A DNA stretch of 64,000 bases, taken from assembly GCA_947652115.1 (NCBI GenBank), contig OX393572.1:4131017-4195016 (forward strand), read 5' to 3'. The stretch is from Blastomussa wellsi (Eukaryota > Cnidaria > Anthozoa > Scleractinia > Plerogyridae). Made by a program: the position numbers and the translations under genes. Positions 1-11,700 of this stretch are shown here, in pieces. The notes under the pieces were generated by a model. It was not told the origin of the DNA. It saw only the letters and a list, made by a program, of their open reading frames with translations, and made no database searches. Each line of letters starts with the position of its first letter. Position 1 is the first letter of the stretch.

Positions 1-2376
1 TCTTCTAGAACCGATGTAAACTTCCATCTCAAGCCGCGTCTTCTATTGTTTGTGTGCCGCATGACCCAGTCCATGATCAGGACAAAGATGAAGCCAGACA
101 TCACACACCCTTGTCGCACGCCACTCTTCACTTCAAACCAGCTGGAGTACCTTCCGCCTTCTATAACACAGCTTAAGCTCTGATGGTAAAGTGCCTTGAA
201 AGTCCTGATAAAGATGTCAGGTGTGCCATACTGCCCCATAATGTCCCAAAGTCGCTCTCTGATGATGCAATCAAACGCCTTCGAAAAGTCAACAAAGTTA
301 ATGTACAGGGGTGCTTGCCATTCCTGGCACTGCTCTAGGATGTTCCGCAAAGCAAAGATCTGCTCAGAGGTTCCCCTTCCAGATCGAAATCCTGCCTGCT
401 CCTGTCTAATCATTTCGTCCACACCCCTCTTTACTCTGTCAATGAGGATCCTGCACAAGATTTTACTTGGTACGGAGAGTAAGGATATGCCGCGATAGTT
501 ATCACACTGAGTAAGATCCCCTTTCTTCGGCACTTTCACTATGAGTGACTTCTTCCAGTCTTCTGGTACACGTTGTTCCTTCCAGATGGAGTTGAAAAGT
601 AAGTGGAGTTGTTTCACAGCATCATTCTCAGAGCACTTGAGCATCTCAGCACTGATGACATCCATTCCCGGACTCTTGCCATTCTTCAAACGATAGATAG
701 CTCTCCTGATCTCAGCAACTGATATGTCTCCAGTGTCTATGCTTGTGATGGCTTCAGGTGGTCGGCCCATTTCTGGCAGTGGTATATCAGGCCGTGGTAC
801 ATTCAAAACTCCTTCAAAGTGCTCCCTCCACCGCTCTAAGATTCATCTTCATTTACAAGTCGCTTACCCTCCCTATCTTTGATGGTAGTCATGTTCCTTC
901 CTTGTCCAGCTATCTTTCTAGTAAGCTGGTACAGGTCACCGCTGCACTTGTTTCTGGCTGCTATTTCAGCTTCTTCTGCTAAGTTGTTAAGCCTTCTCCG
1001 CTTGTCTGCACGGGCGCTGACCTTCACCTCTTTATCCTTCACTGCATAAGCAGTAGTGGCTCTTCCTTCTTGAATTGCCCCCACCTCTCCTCAATATCTT
1101 CTACGTCATCTGCTGCCAACACCTGGAATCGGTTGCTTACTTCCAGGCGAAATACCTCTTTAACACAGGGATCTCCAAGCTTCGTGGTGTCGAAGGTGAT
1201 CCTTTCCTTGCTCTTCCTCTTTGTGCTGCATAGCTTTAGCCTAACCTTTCCCACCACCATGTGATGGTCCGAGTTGGCATCAGCCCCTCTCATTGTTCGG
1301 GTATCCATCAGCGAACCTCTGTACCTACCATTGATGATGATATGGTCGATTTGATTCTGATCTCTTGCATTTGGGGAGGTCCATGTGATCTTATGAATGT
1401 CTCTATGCTTGAATAGGGAGCCTCCAATCACCAAGTCATTGTTGCCACAGAAAGTCGCCAACCTCTCTCCGTTCTCGTTCTTTGATCCAAGTCCATGTTG
1501 TCCCATCACCTTCTCCCATCCTTCCTTGTCCCCTCCAATTTTGGCGTTCAGGTCTCCCATCATAATCAGTACATCATGTCTGGGTGTTATTTCTACCTCC
1601 CGTTGCAGCAGTTCATAGAATTCTTCCTTAGATTCTTCCTCGGCATCATTGGTAGGCGCATACACTTGGATGACAGTGAGTTTTGCAAAGCGCGAGTTGA
1701 AGCGTGCGCTCATGATTCTCTCGTTGACAGGGTTCTACTTCAGCAGCGTTCTTCTTACTTCCTTCTTCAGAATGAGTCCTACTCCTCTATGATGCACCTC
1801 TTCTGCTCCCGAGTACAAGATGCTCTCACCCGTTGCTGTTTTCAGTTCTCCAAAGCCAGTCCAACGAACTTCACTTAGACCAAGTATGTCCAGATTGTAG
1901 TTCCTGAATTCCCTGGTGACATTAGCAGTTTTTCCTATTTGATACAGTGTTCGTACATTCCAACACCCAAGTCTCAGGGTAGTTTTAGGTGTCAGAAGGG
2001 ATGTCCCAGGCGACTTAATCATGTTGCGGGGGTCCTTGCGGCTTTGCCCCACATCTGTCATACATGCGATACCAGAATTCCAGCTCAGGAAGCCATCATC
2101 GGGTATCTCACACGTCGCACGACAACACTCCCGGATGAGTTCGTCAATCTTCTTTTCGGTTTCCGTAATCAGATGTTTTCTACAAGGTGCGGGGATTAGC
2201 CGCACTCCCAACCCCCAACCTGGAGGACCAGTGGACCAGTGACTACCCTTTAGTCTGGCCTCTACCCCTTGACCTGCCCGCCAAGGTTGAACCTGCTGGA
2301 GAAAGATCTCCGACGGTATAGCTCTCAGGGTCATCGAGGCATGCAAGCTCCCCCACCACAACAAGGCGGTAGTCAA
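1..2376 (-). mobile_element. Degenerate LINE (non-LTR retrotransposon), endonuclease plus partial reverse transcriptase
   Basis: Read on the minus strand, 2376-1039 encodes an APE-type endonuclease with the opening motif LGCWNVRTLY, then LSEVRWTG, QVYAPT, MGDLNAKIG, and an SDHHMV motif at the end. From about 840 down to 1 the translation gives a reverse transcriptase: GKSPGMD, VKVPKKGD, NYRGISLLS, QAGFRSGRGT and the first catalytic block FVDFEKAFD. The rest of the RT lies beyond the window edge. The copy is dead: there is an in-frame TAG near 1735, a frameshift near 1075 and another near 840. The motif set resembles RTE-like LINEs, but the clade is only a guess. There is no sign of host use. 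Confidence 0.9.
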
Positions 2377-2399
2377 CGGGGAGAGAAGCAGACTTTATA

Positions 2400-5300
2400 T
2401 ATACCTTTATATAAAAATAATAGAGCTTATTGAAACTTGCAACACTAGTGATAGTTGTACTCAAGTTTATTAGTACTACTGAGATAATATATAGATTTAG
2501 CCAAGCCTTAAAGAGGAGCTCCGTGTTTTTTCTGGTTCTTAATGATTTCTGAAATTGCGTTCATTAAAAGTACTAGCGTGGGCAACTGCTCAAGCAAAAT
2601 TCCACACCTGAAATAAATAAGAATAATTAAAAGCGTCAACTCCAATTGCAGAATTTCCGCTGAGAATGACCATAAAAAAATTAAAAAATGCTGCGGAAGC
2701 AAAAAATCTGACCTGGTCAGCGGTCAACTTAAAAAATGTTACCTCGATGAGTTCTAAATCTGAGCCCGCGATCTGGTCATGTGATACTGGTCAGCGGTGC
2801 CTTCTTCTGATAGCTGTCAATTGACCATAACATGGCAAAGATATAAGCTTATGGTAACCTAATGTCAACCAGGTCGAGCTCTGAACAAAAGCCGCCACAT
2901 TGACATTTAGGGCGACGTCGTACGTACGTACATATTTCGCACGCGCCCTCGAACATGCCGCTTGCCTGTTTGTAGTTTGTATGCGCGCTTAGTACTTCTA
3001 TTCTATAGGTATGGGGCTCCGCTCTGCGGCCCTTTGGGCCGCCGGAGCTGCATTATAATATTACTAGTTATAATTAAACTCTGTTTCCATGGCAACTCAT
3101 CCTAACTTTCCAGTCCCCTTGAACTTGTTTTCAATATTTCAGAGATTTTTAGTGCAGAAAATTAAACTGGACCAAGAAGTCTACAGACTAACTACCTACC
3201 GATATATACTTGTCAGATCAAATATAAAGATAAGGCACATTGAGTTGGATGAACATAATAGCTTAGGTGGAATAAATTGTTTAGTCAAAGAACAAAGTGT
3301 CTTATCTATCATTATAAGAAAGAACAAGTTAGCGGTGTTAATTGAATGTCATAAAATATAGGTACAATAACACAGCAATTAATGTGTACAATTTGTTACA
3401 GACGTCCATAATTTCTTTTTAAGTTTCACCATAGTTAGTAGTAGTAGTACAACTATGGTTTCACATGTACATTTATTAAATTTAATATAATTTTGAGATA
3501 TTCATACACTGATAATTCAATTATTTTCACCCGATTTGCTAAAATTGTGAAGTAGCCTCAACAACGCAAGGGAACTGACCATTGCCTTGACTTCAGACTT
3601 CCATGCTTGTGTGGTTATGTCAGTATATATGCAATTATGTTGTTTGTCACATAACAAAACCGCACATCACTCTCCCAGCAATGATTTTGGATGAAATACA
3701 CAAATCAATCAATAATGTTTACTGTAGAACCGGCCCACTAATCGCAGCTAGGCCACAAATTTTAAATGCCCAGTTTAAGAAAATGACTGCCTGAGCTTTT
3801 TTCCATGGCTGTAATAATGAGGAGGCTGTATTAGCCCTTTTACACATTTTCTTGTAAATATCGTACACTGGCGATCGATGAAGTTATTATATGCCTGATA
3901 TGAAAAAATATAATTGGTTTCAATTTAATGATTAATCACACCTTCTTAATTATTACATTAGACATAGGTCTTTCAAAAGAGTGACAATAAGGTAGAGAAA
4001 ATTTAAAATAAGCTAACTGTGTCTAGATCAAGTTTGTGCTATTGCCTGTTTTGAAATGTCAATAATTAACTGGGTATGAAATCACACAACTTTAAAGGAG
4101 CCTATCTTGCCAACAATTTCATGGATTAAACTAAAACTTTTTCACTTGGGCTGTTACACATAGTTATATACGAGTCCTACAACGTCCCTTAAGCCTGTAT
4201 TTCCTAGATATTACAAATAAAAATGACGCAGTTTTATAGGTTAAAAATAAACGAAAATGCCAATTTATGTCAGCATAACTCAACAGGGATTCATCTCAGT
4301 CATTATCAAAAACACATCAAATATAGAAACTTTAATTATGTATGTGCTCTTAAAGTTTTGTATGTTTACAATTCTTTGTTATGCTGTCACTGCAATATCA
4401 GTGACAACTAGGAACCTTAAAAAAGCCCACAAGAAAAGAAATGTTAAAGTGTTTAATTAAAAGGGACACCGTCACGAACATATTTCGGCTTTTTTAGTGA
4501 AATGGCCACAAAATTTTGAGTACTAAGTTTTTTCACCCATACAGGAGATGCTCCTAGAACAAAAATTGACAAATACCAAGCAAATTGAAAAAGTCAGCCT
4601 GATGTTTTCAAGTTGCGAGCTAAAGCTCCTGATGATGTCATAGTGAGATCACTCCATATTCATATTCCATATTCAGTACACTGGCATAGTAATTTTAACA
4701 AAACTTGACCACTGTCTGGATTTGCTCCGACAAAGGGCTAACGCTCGAAACATAATTAGCTCTCGGATCTCGTCCTAAAAAATGATACACTAGCTCACAC
4801 AGAAAGACACAAATGTGAAGGTTGACTTGTTTGTTATCTGTCAGGGCTAAATCAGTAGCAAGTAGAAGCTCTTGTAAGCTTGTAATGTAATTCTATTGGC
4901 CCTTTGAAGCAGTTGCTATTGCTTTAGGGGATAGGGGCATTGTTCCTACTGTTCGTTCTGTATTTCTCATTTAGGGATGTCAGCCATTCATGTGCGACTG
5001 TGTGAGATCGATCTGCTGCAGGTCTGGCCTTCTAAATTCTTCATTGCCATGATCACATGCCATCCATGCATGGTGCGGCTTCTTTATTTAATAATGCACA
5101 TATCAATGTTAAGCATTCAGGGGAGGATGGCGGCTGGCATAGGTGGGGGAATTTGACAGTAAAATTGCCCCATAGTGGGGACATTTGACCATCCACAAAT
5201 GGGCCCCAAGGGGCAGCTAGAGCATTTGATCAGAAAATCTCAGCTCATTTCAAATGCCCTGCCTATACCCAGCCAACCCCCCCCCCCCCCTCACCCCCAG

Positions 5301-5630
5301 GGCTGCAAATAACTGCAGCTTGACATCAGACAAATCCCAGTGAAATGCCAAGTGTACTCGGACAGATTGTATAGACATTTTTTTCGCCTTCCAATGCAAA
5401 TGTTCAGATGTTTGTTTTTACTTAACAATATTGTAATGAGTTGCACTGATAACTAATGACATCCAAACTCACAACAGTTTTGTGCGATCAAAATGCTGAC
5501 AAAGTGGGACCATCCTTCCATGGGAAAGAAATTATCTGCAGCCATGATTTAGTGGTGTGTTTGTCACTAAAAGGTAACAAACACAGTGACATGGTACAGC
5601 CTGAGGGTGTCTCTGTCATGATTCTAGTTG
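2400..5630. other. Intergenic stretch without a recognisable gene
   Basis: I find no coding exon here. The stretch is AT-rich. It holds a repeat at about 2700-2900 with phrases such as CTGGTCATGTGATACTGGTC, which recurs in opposite orientation at about 28990-29110. It also holds a GC hairpin (3016-3048), a fragment of a dispersed repeat at 4715-4775 that recurs at 62449-62535, and a C-rich run near 5280. A segment at about 5100-5290 resembles 15480-15660 (shared phrases around 'ggggga.tttgacag' and 'tgaccatccacaaa'). Confidence 0.6.
3016..3048. repeat. GC-rich perfect hairpin
   Basis: GCTCCG, a four-base bulge, then GCGGCCC, a three-base loop (TTT), GGGCCGC and CGGAGC. All 13 stem pairs are Watson-Crick. 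It sits in AT-rich surroundings and is followed by TTATAATATTA. Function unknown; it may be part of a dispersed repeat. Confidence 0.7.
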
Positions 5631-5767
5631 TTACATTTCCTCATACACAGCTCTCTTTTTGCAACAGCACACCAATCCGATGATTATCAGCACAAGGAGG
5701 AGCCCTCCAGCAACAATTGCAGCTATTTCCCAGAGTTTGAGGCCTCCATTGTCTGACTGCTTAGATG
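5631..5767 (-). CDS. MRH-like gene, exon 9 (membrane span and tail)
   Basis: The acceptor is tttacaaatcag. The exon encodes SKQSDNGGLKLWE, a span of about 19 hydrophobic residues, CCCKKRAVYEEM and stop TAA. The cysteines at the membrane edge could be palmitoylated. The C-terminal YEEM, about nine residues from the span, resembles LAMP-type lysosomal sorting tails. Confidence 0.85.
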
Positions 5768-8700
5768 CTGATTTGTAAAACAGAAAAGAAAGCTATCCTC
5801 AGTTACTTTTGAAGGGAAAGGGTGAGGGGTGGATGTCATTTGTTCTGAAATGTTAAGGTGCCTAGAGCTTGTTGCTTATTTTTGCAGTAAATAATTTTCG
5901 TGATTGCAAAGTTAAAGACCCACAAAAAACGATCTCGTGAAAGTTAATGATGCAAAATTTAAAACCCTGATTTTTCTGCTAAATCACAAAATTTAAGTTT
6001 CATGAAATTTGCCTCTTTCATTTTTATGCGAAATGAGGTTCCGTGAAAGTAAGTAGTTATCTGTTACAATAAGGGTTGCAGGCCTGAAAGCTGAAAAATC
6101 CAAAAGGGGTGCTCAGCCACCGTCCCCCCTCCCCTCGCAAAAAAATTGCCCGGATGCTTATGGAAGACGTTTCCTTGAACATTGTAACTTAGTACTAAAC
6201 CTACAGTAAAATTATTTTGTTTTTCATTCTTGTACTGTTTATACAAACCTGTTGGTCTTGTTGCTGTGGTGTTGATAGGAACTAAGAGAGAAAAAGGAAA
6301 ATTAATAACAGGGAAACCAAGTTGTAATTAAATGTCATTTGTTCTAAAATGTTAAGGTACCTAGAGCTTGTTGGATAAGGCAACTTGGGCAAATGGTTAA
6401 CCGTCCCCCCTCCCCTTGCCAAAAATTGCCTGTGCGTCTAAGGAAGAGGTTTCCTTTAACATTGAACTTAGTACTAAATTTGCAGTAAAATTATTTTGTT
6501 TTTCATTCTTGTACTTTTTATACAAACCTGTTGGTTTTGTTGGTGTTGTTGCTGTCGTGTTGACAGGAACTGAGAGCGAAAACGGAAAATGAATAACAGG
6601 GAAACCAAGTTGTAATTACGATGTCTTGCTTCTCAGCACACCGATGCCCTTCAAATTTAATCAGCTAGCTCTTTTAGCTAATATGTTTAATTTCAGGATA
6701 TCAAACTTCCTCGAGTTGTTGAGCATCACGATTTTTCGCATACATTCACTGTAAATTTTGTCGTGTTTGCCCCACAACCAAGATGGCGTCAGCGACCATG
6801 AAACCTTCTATTATTAGAGAGATTAAGCAGGGTGTTTATACGGCAAACGGCAAACGCAAGACGGCGTTTCATTTTGTTACCTTTTTATCTGATTTTTATA
6901 TAAATCTCTCTGAAAAATGGGGAAAAAATCACTCATTCACAACAACTGCAAACCGACCTATATCCGCATACAAGCACCTAACGGCAAACCGCAGAAGTTG
7001 AATTTTTGCTGTTCACAGGAAAGACGAACGCCATGTCGATTACCACGGATACCAATATTGGCGATTGATATCGAATGTATTTATGCAAAATGAGGTTCCG
7101 TGAAAGTAAGTTTTAGTTATCTGTAACAGCTACAACCAGTTGCATAAGTAGTTGAGACATCCTACCTTAACGAGAGAAGACTCTTCACCGCGCTATTGCG
7201 CGTAATCTCTCTCCCCTCCTCCCCTTCCCAATGTTGCTAGCTATGCAATATGACGTACAAAACTTAGATGGACAACATTGAAACGAGGAAAGGGGTGCAA
7301 AATGTTCTTCTCTGACAAACTGGCAATTTGCGAACCATAGAAGTAAGAAAAGCCTTTTTTGGCACTAACTGTCTCAACATTTTTGCAACTGGTTGTCTGA
7401 TTTATGCAAGGCACAAAAAATATATTCTTCTCTTATATATTGAGGTGAAAATCACACCTGTCGAAGCTTTTCAGGGGAGCTTTTCAAAAGAAAAAGTTTT
7501 AGGGTAACATGTTGGCTATCTCAAAAATGGCCATGGAAAAACCTCTTTTTGGGGTGTATAGGATGACGTAACATCTACACAGTTCATTTACCCTGGGGAA
7601 GACATCAGCAAGTATGCTTGAGTTTCGAAATAAACACGTGTCAATTAAAAATCCTTTTTGTTTGAAATTTGCTGTGGGTTCGAATTCTTGCGCAAAATTT
7701 CCAAATATTGTCAAACAACTGCATTTACGTATGAAAATGGCGCACCACGTGTTCGTAAGATTAAAATGAGATAAAGTTCCTGGACGAAATTGCAATACAG
7801 ACAATAACACCTTCTATTGTAATTGCTCGCTACTTAAAGGAAATTCAACTTTTCTAGAAATCATTTCTTGTAGTGATACAAGTCATTGGAAGAAAGCTTT
7901 TTACTCAGATCTTTTTTGGCCAGGTCTTGTTTGGATTAGTGTACACAGGGACTTGAAAGTCTCCTTGTATGTTTATCTTAATTGTTACATTTCAAACTTG
8001 TACGGTGATTTGACACCTTGAACATTTTAAGCATGGATTTTCTGAAAGAGTATGGAAGCAGTGAATCAAACTCGACGGATAACGAAGATGACATTAGCAG
8101 GGATAGTGCAGAAGGCCTAAGTAGTAATCTGAGTGACAGAGCTGTACGCCAAGTGTATTTAATCACATACAGCAAGGCTGACCTGCAGAAGTTTCCAACT
8201 CGAGAATCATTCGCGCAAGCTGATCAAAAGGAAAATCCCGAAGTGTGCAAGGTGCTTTGCCTCGTTAGTGCTTAGCTAAAATGAGTCCTTTAGTAAGGCC
8301 AGGAGAAACAGTGTATAGGTGAATAGAAACGCAATCATCCACCGCGGTCTACCACGGTCTACCACGGTCTACCATCGGAATGTAATTACAAGAAAGAATA
8401 TCCTATTTCGTACCGTGGTGAGGGTAGACCGTGTTTTTATGGTAGACCGTTGGGAAATCCAAGTTATGATGGCTAAGACATTTTTGGACCACAGCTATTT
8501 TTTGGAATGCACTAAATCTTTATTTTTGAAATGACTCAATGCAGGAATATCTCATACGTTCAAGTTCTTTAAATTAGTCACGCAATAATAACATATGTCA
8601 CGCAATATCCTGTCATTACATGAGATATTTTGTCGCATTGTAAATAAAAGATCACTTTTGCATTATTTATAAAGCTCCATTTTTTCCTTTTCGATTTATT

Positions 8701-11700
8701 TTTCTTAGTATTTTGTACGCCTGCCCCTATTTTTTGTGATTAAATCCAAGCGCTTAAACATTGAAGCGATGGTATTGTCAATTATTTCCCTTCGCATTGA
8801 ATACAATGTACTTTTCACTCTTCTTGCAAAGGCCTCAAAACTCTCATAAGTTAAATTCAACCTCAAAGCTTGTGTTCGGAGCTCTTCTTTTGCGGCATTA
8901 AAAACATTCTCGATAGGATTAAGATCTCCACTTCTTTTCGGAATAGGAAATAATTCTCCCCCAACCTCCTTAAGAGCCTTTCGCGCCTTAGCACAATTCA
9001 GTATGGGGCAATTGTCTTGGACGAATAGCTTTGAACATTTCCCGCTCTTTTGAAACATATTTCGGAAATTTCTGCGTATAAAATCTGCATAATAATTACC
9101 ATCTAGTTTTTCATATTGTTCACAGTATATAACGCCTTTTCCATATGAAATGGCTACAATCATTTTAACAACTCTTCCGCCCGAGCCTACGTGCGTTCCC
9201 TTTGCAGTCACAGACAGTCCCTCCTTTCGTTTCCTCCAGATTTTACCTTTAGGGGCTCTAGCGTCGTCGAGTGGATTGTATTTATGATAAAAGCTTACCC
9301 CGTCTAGATAAAAGCAGATATCATTCATGAAGAAGTCGTTGCAATACGTTCTTTTCACTTTACGTGCAAACCTTAAACGCTTTCTGAAATCTCTCTCCAG
9401 TAATATTCCTTTTTTTCTTGCTTCCAAGAAGGCATATCCCATTCGTTTCAAAGTTCGATTGATAGTCCACAGTGAAGCATTGTGTAAACCCGTTTCTGCC
9501 CTTATTCTGTGGCATGAGAAGTTTCCCTCTTGTTCACGAAGTCTTCCAATTGTTCTGTGGATTTTCCTTTCCTGGCGCACATCGATTAATCGCGGCCTGC
9601 CATGCTTGTTACTTTTCTTTTGTGCTTGATTTGCAAATTTTAAACAGTGATAAACCGATGCCCTGGATATTCCACAACGGTGTACTATTTCTTTAACAGG
9701 TACATCACCCTGTTCTCGAAGGAATCTTACATAAGCTTTTAGTTCTGGTTTGATTTTCTCCTTAAAAACCATGTCGTTTGCCTTTATTGAACCAGAAATT
9801 CGATTGATGAATTTCTTTTCGTCACAAAACGTAACTTAAGTATTAGCAAGATTCCATCCAAATCTGCGCGCTCTACCTTTTATTTTCTCTTGAAACGAAC
9901 GGATCCTTTCTTTTTTCAATACATTTCAGTATTTAGCTCGTTCTAAATCATCTCCATTGCCGCTGGACTATGTTTCATTCAATACACTGGAAAGACAACC
10001 AGTTGCATAAGTAGTTGAGACATCCTACCTTAACGAGAGAAGACTCTTCACCGCGCTATTGCGCGTAATCTCTCTCCCCTCCTCCCCTTCCCAATGTTGC
10101 TAGCTATGCAATATGACGTACAAAACTTAGATGGACAACATTGAAACGGGGAAAGGGGTGCAAAATGTTCTTCTCTGACAAACTGGCAATTTGCGAACCA
10201 TAGAAGTAAGAAAAGCCTTTTTTGGCACTAACTGTCTCAACATTTTTGCAACTGGTTGTAGCAACAAGAAAAGAATTTTCTTCAGGTCCATTTCTATAAA
10301 CAGCTACAGGCTAATAAATGACCTGCTTAATTAATAACATCAAATGAGTGTTGTAGGGTGGGAAGAGTTCATAGGCATATGGGCCGGGGGAAGGGGGGGA
10401 GCCCCCCAAATTTTGGGCAGCAAGAGAAAATTTGGGTAAGGCAACTTGGGAGAATTTTTTGGGCAAATGGTTCACCGCCCCCCCTCCCCTCGCCAAAAAA
10501 TTGCCCGTATGCCTATGGAAGACGTTTCCTTGAACATTGTAACTTAGTACTAAACCTACAGTAAAATTATTTTGTTTTTCATTCTTGTACTGTTTATACA
10601 AACCTGTTGGTGTTGCTGCTGTGGTGTTGATAGGAACTAAGAGAGAAAAAGGAAAATTAATAACAGGGAAACCATGTTGTAATTAAAAAAAATCAATACA
10701 CCCTTAACAGCAAGATTTCAATCATTGATATTTCATTTCACGTGATGGAGTACATGCCATCTTACCTGGTGGGAATCCGCACTTGCCGGGACAACAGCAT
10801 TTACTGGTTATTGACAAATACTGTTGGCATATATTGAAAGAAAAAAATAATTAAAAATAAAAAATAAAACTAAGCCTGATTATCATAAAAAACATTGCAT
10901 GGCGCTCTTTAAGCTCCTCTACTTGAGAAAAGGACAAAGATGTTGATGACTTATTTTAAGATCAAGCTAAATACCGGTAACTCCCTGCAGTTAGACTTCG
11001 CTGAAAAATCTTGTTCTCATTCATTTGGCAACAAATGGTCAACCCACTTTGGGAAAGGAAAAATTAAAAAAAACTGCAGCGACCAAGAATAAACAGAGAA
11101 GAACTGCAAAGGAACTGCAAAGAACTGCCCAGTTTTCACAACAGAAAACTTTGCTGTTTTCTTGTGAGACAACTGTTGCGTGCACTTTTTAGGATGAAAT
11201 CAAGAGACAATTATGCCGTGGCGTTATCTCTGTGGCATCAGATCGCCTTGTTGACAGATATGTCACAGGCTAATGGACAGTGGGCAAATAAGCAGAATCA
11301 AAGAAAGTCTACAGGTTCTACCTCAGATCACGCTCGCAAATTCGGCTTCCTTCACTCACCTAAATTTTCCCAAAATTTTCCCCACCCGAGAGCCTGTTTG
11401 CAGGCTACAAGAAATCTGGGACATCAACAAACTGTAAAATACATTTCTCAAATTACTGATACAGAATTCGGCAAGTTCCATGAAGGAAGTCTGGATACCT
11501 GTCTCTCATGTTTTATAATTACCTCCCATGTGTGTGCAAGGAAAACATTTTCCACTTTATTCATTCCTTAGCCAGTAGAAAACAACACTTACAAAACAAA
11601 TTATTAAGCACTTGGGATGTACTTACGTATGTGTTTATTGGCTGGTCCTGTGTTCCAACATATTCAAAAATCGTCTCATTTTGCAAAACTGAATCATTAC

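Larger units (their letters stand above)
5831..6640. repeat. Tandemly duplicated ~280-bp units carrying stalk mini-exons (third copy at 10440-10690)
   Basis: Shared blocks occur at 6110-6335, 6370-6640 and 10440-10690: a C-rich patch, 'ttgccc..atgc', 'aacttagtactaaa', 'attattttgtttttcattct', the mini-exon, and 'aataacagggaaacca'. A leading phrase, 'atgttaaggt.cctagagctt', is at both 5850 and 6347. Copy 1 is separated from the other two by the transposon at 7133-10258. Confidence 0.8.
7396..8704. other. Transposon interior: repeat-derived sequence and iterons, no complete gene
   Basis: Apart from the transposase gene, the interior holds a segment at about 7499-7810 that looks like another repeat, the short reading frame at 8033-8275, the 10-bp iterons at 8341-8450, and an AT-rich stretch up to the transposase stop. 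I see no other gene. Confidence 0.5.
7133..10258 (-). mobile_element. Composite Tc1-like DNA transposon with long terminal direct repeats
   Basis: The unit is 3,126 bp long. Both ends carry the same 263-bp sequence in direct orientation (7133-7395 and 9996-10258), which differ at about one base (GAAACGAGG versus GAAACGGGG). Each copy itself begins CAACCAGTTGC and ends GCAACTGGTTG. The whole unit is flanked by TA on both sides, whereas the inner edges (TC after the left copy, GA before the right copy) give no duplication. The outer ends therefore look like the mobilised ends. An intact D,D34E transposase is inside. The unit sits in an intron of the MRH-like gene, in the same orientation. Confidence 0.8.

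Noticed and set aside
1397..2242. Plus-strand open frames at the window start
   Set aside because: They are antisense shadows of the LINE endonuclease.
4457..4480. Possible MITE end (AAAGGGACACCGTCACG), inverse at 18593-18610
   Set aside because: The matching ends are 14 kb apart and neither has a nearby partner, so no element can be delimited.
7499..7810. 103-codon minus-strand frame inside the transposon
   Set aside because: It looks like translated repeat sequence. It is not in a position or frame to join the transposase.
11164..11571. 135-codon open frame on the plus strand
   Set aside because: It lies in an intron of the MRH-like gene, antisense to it, with no recognisable domain.
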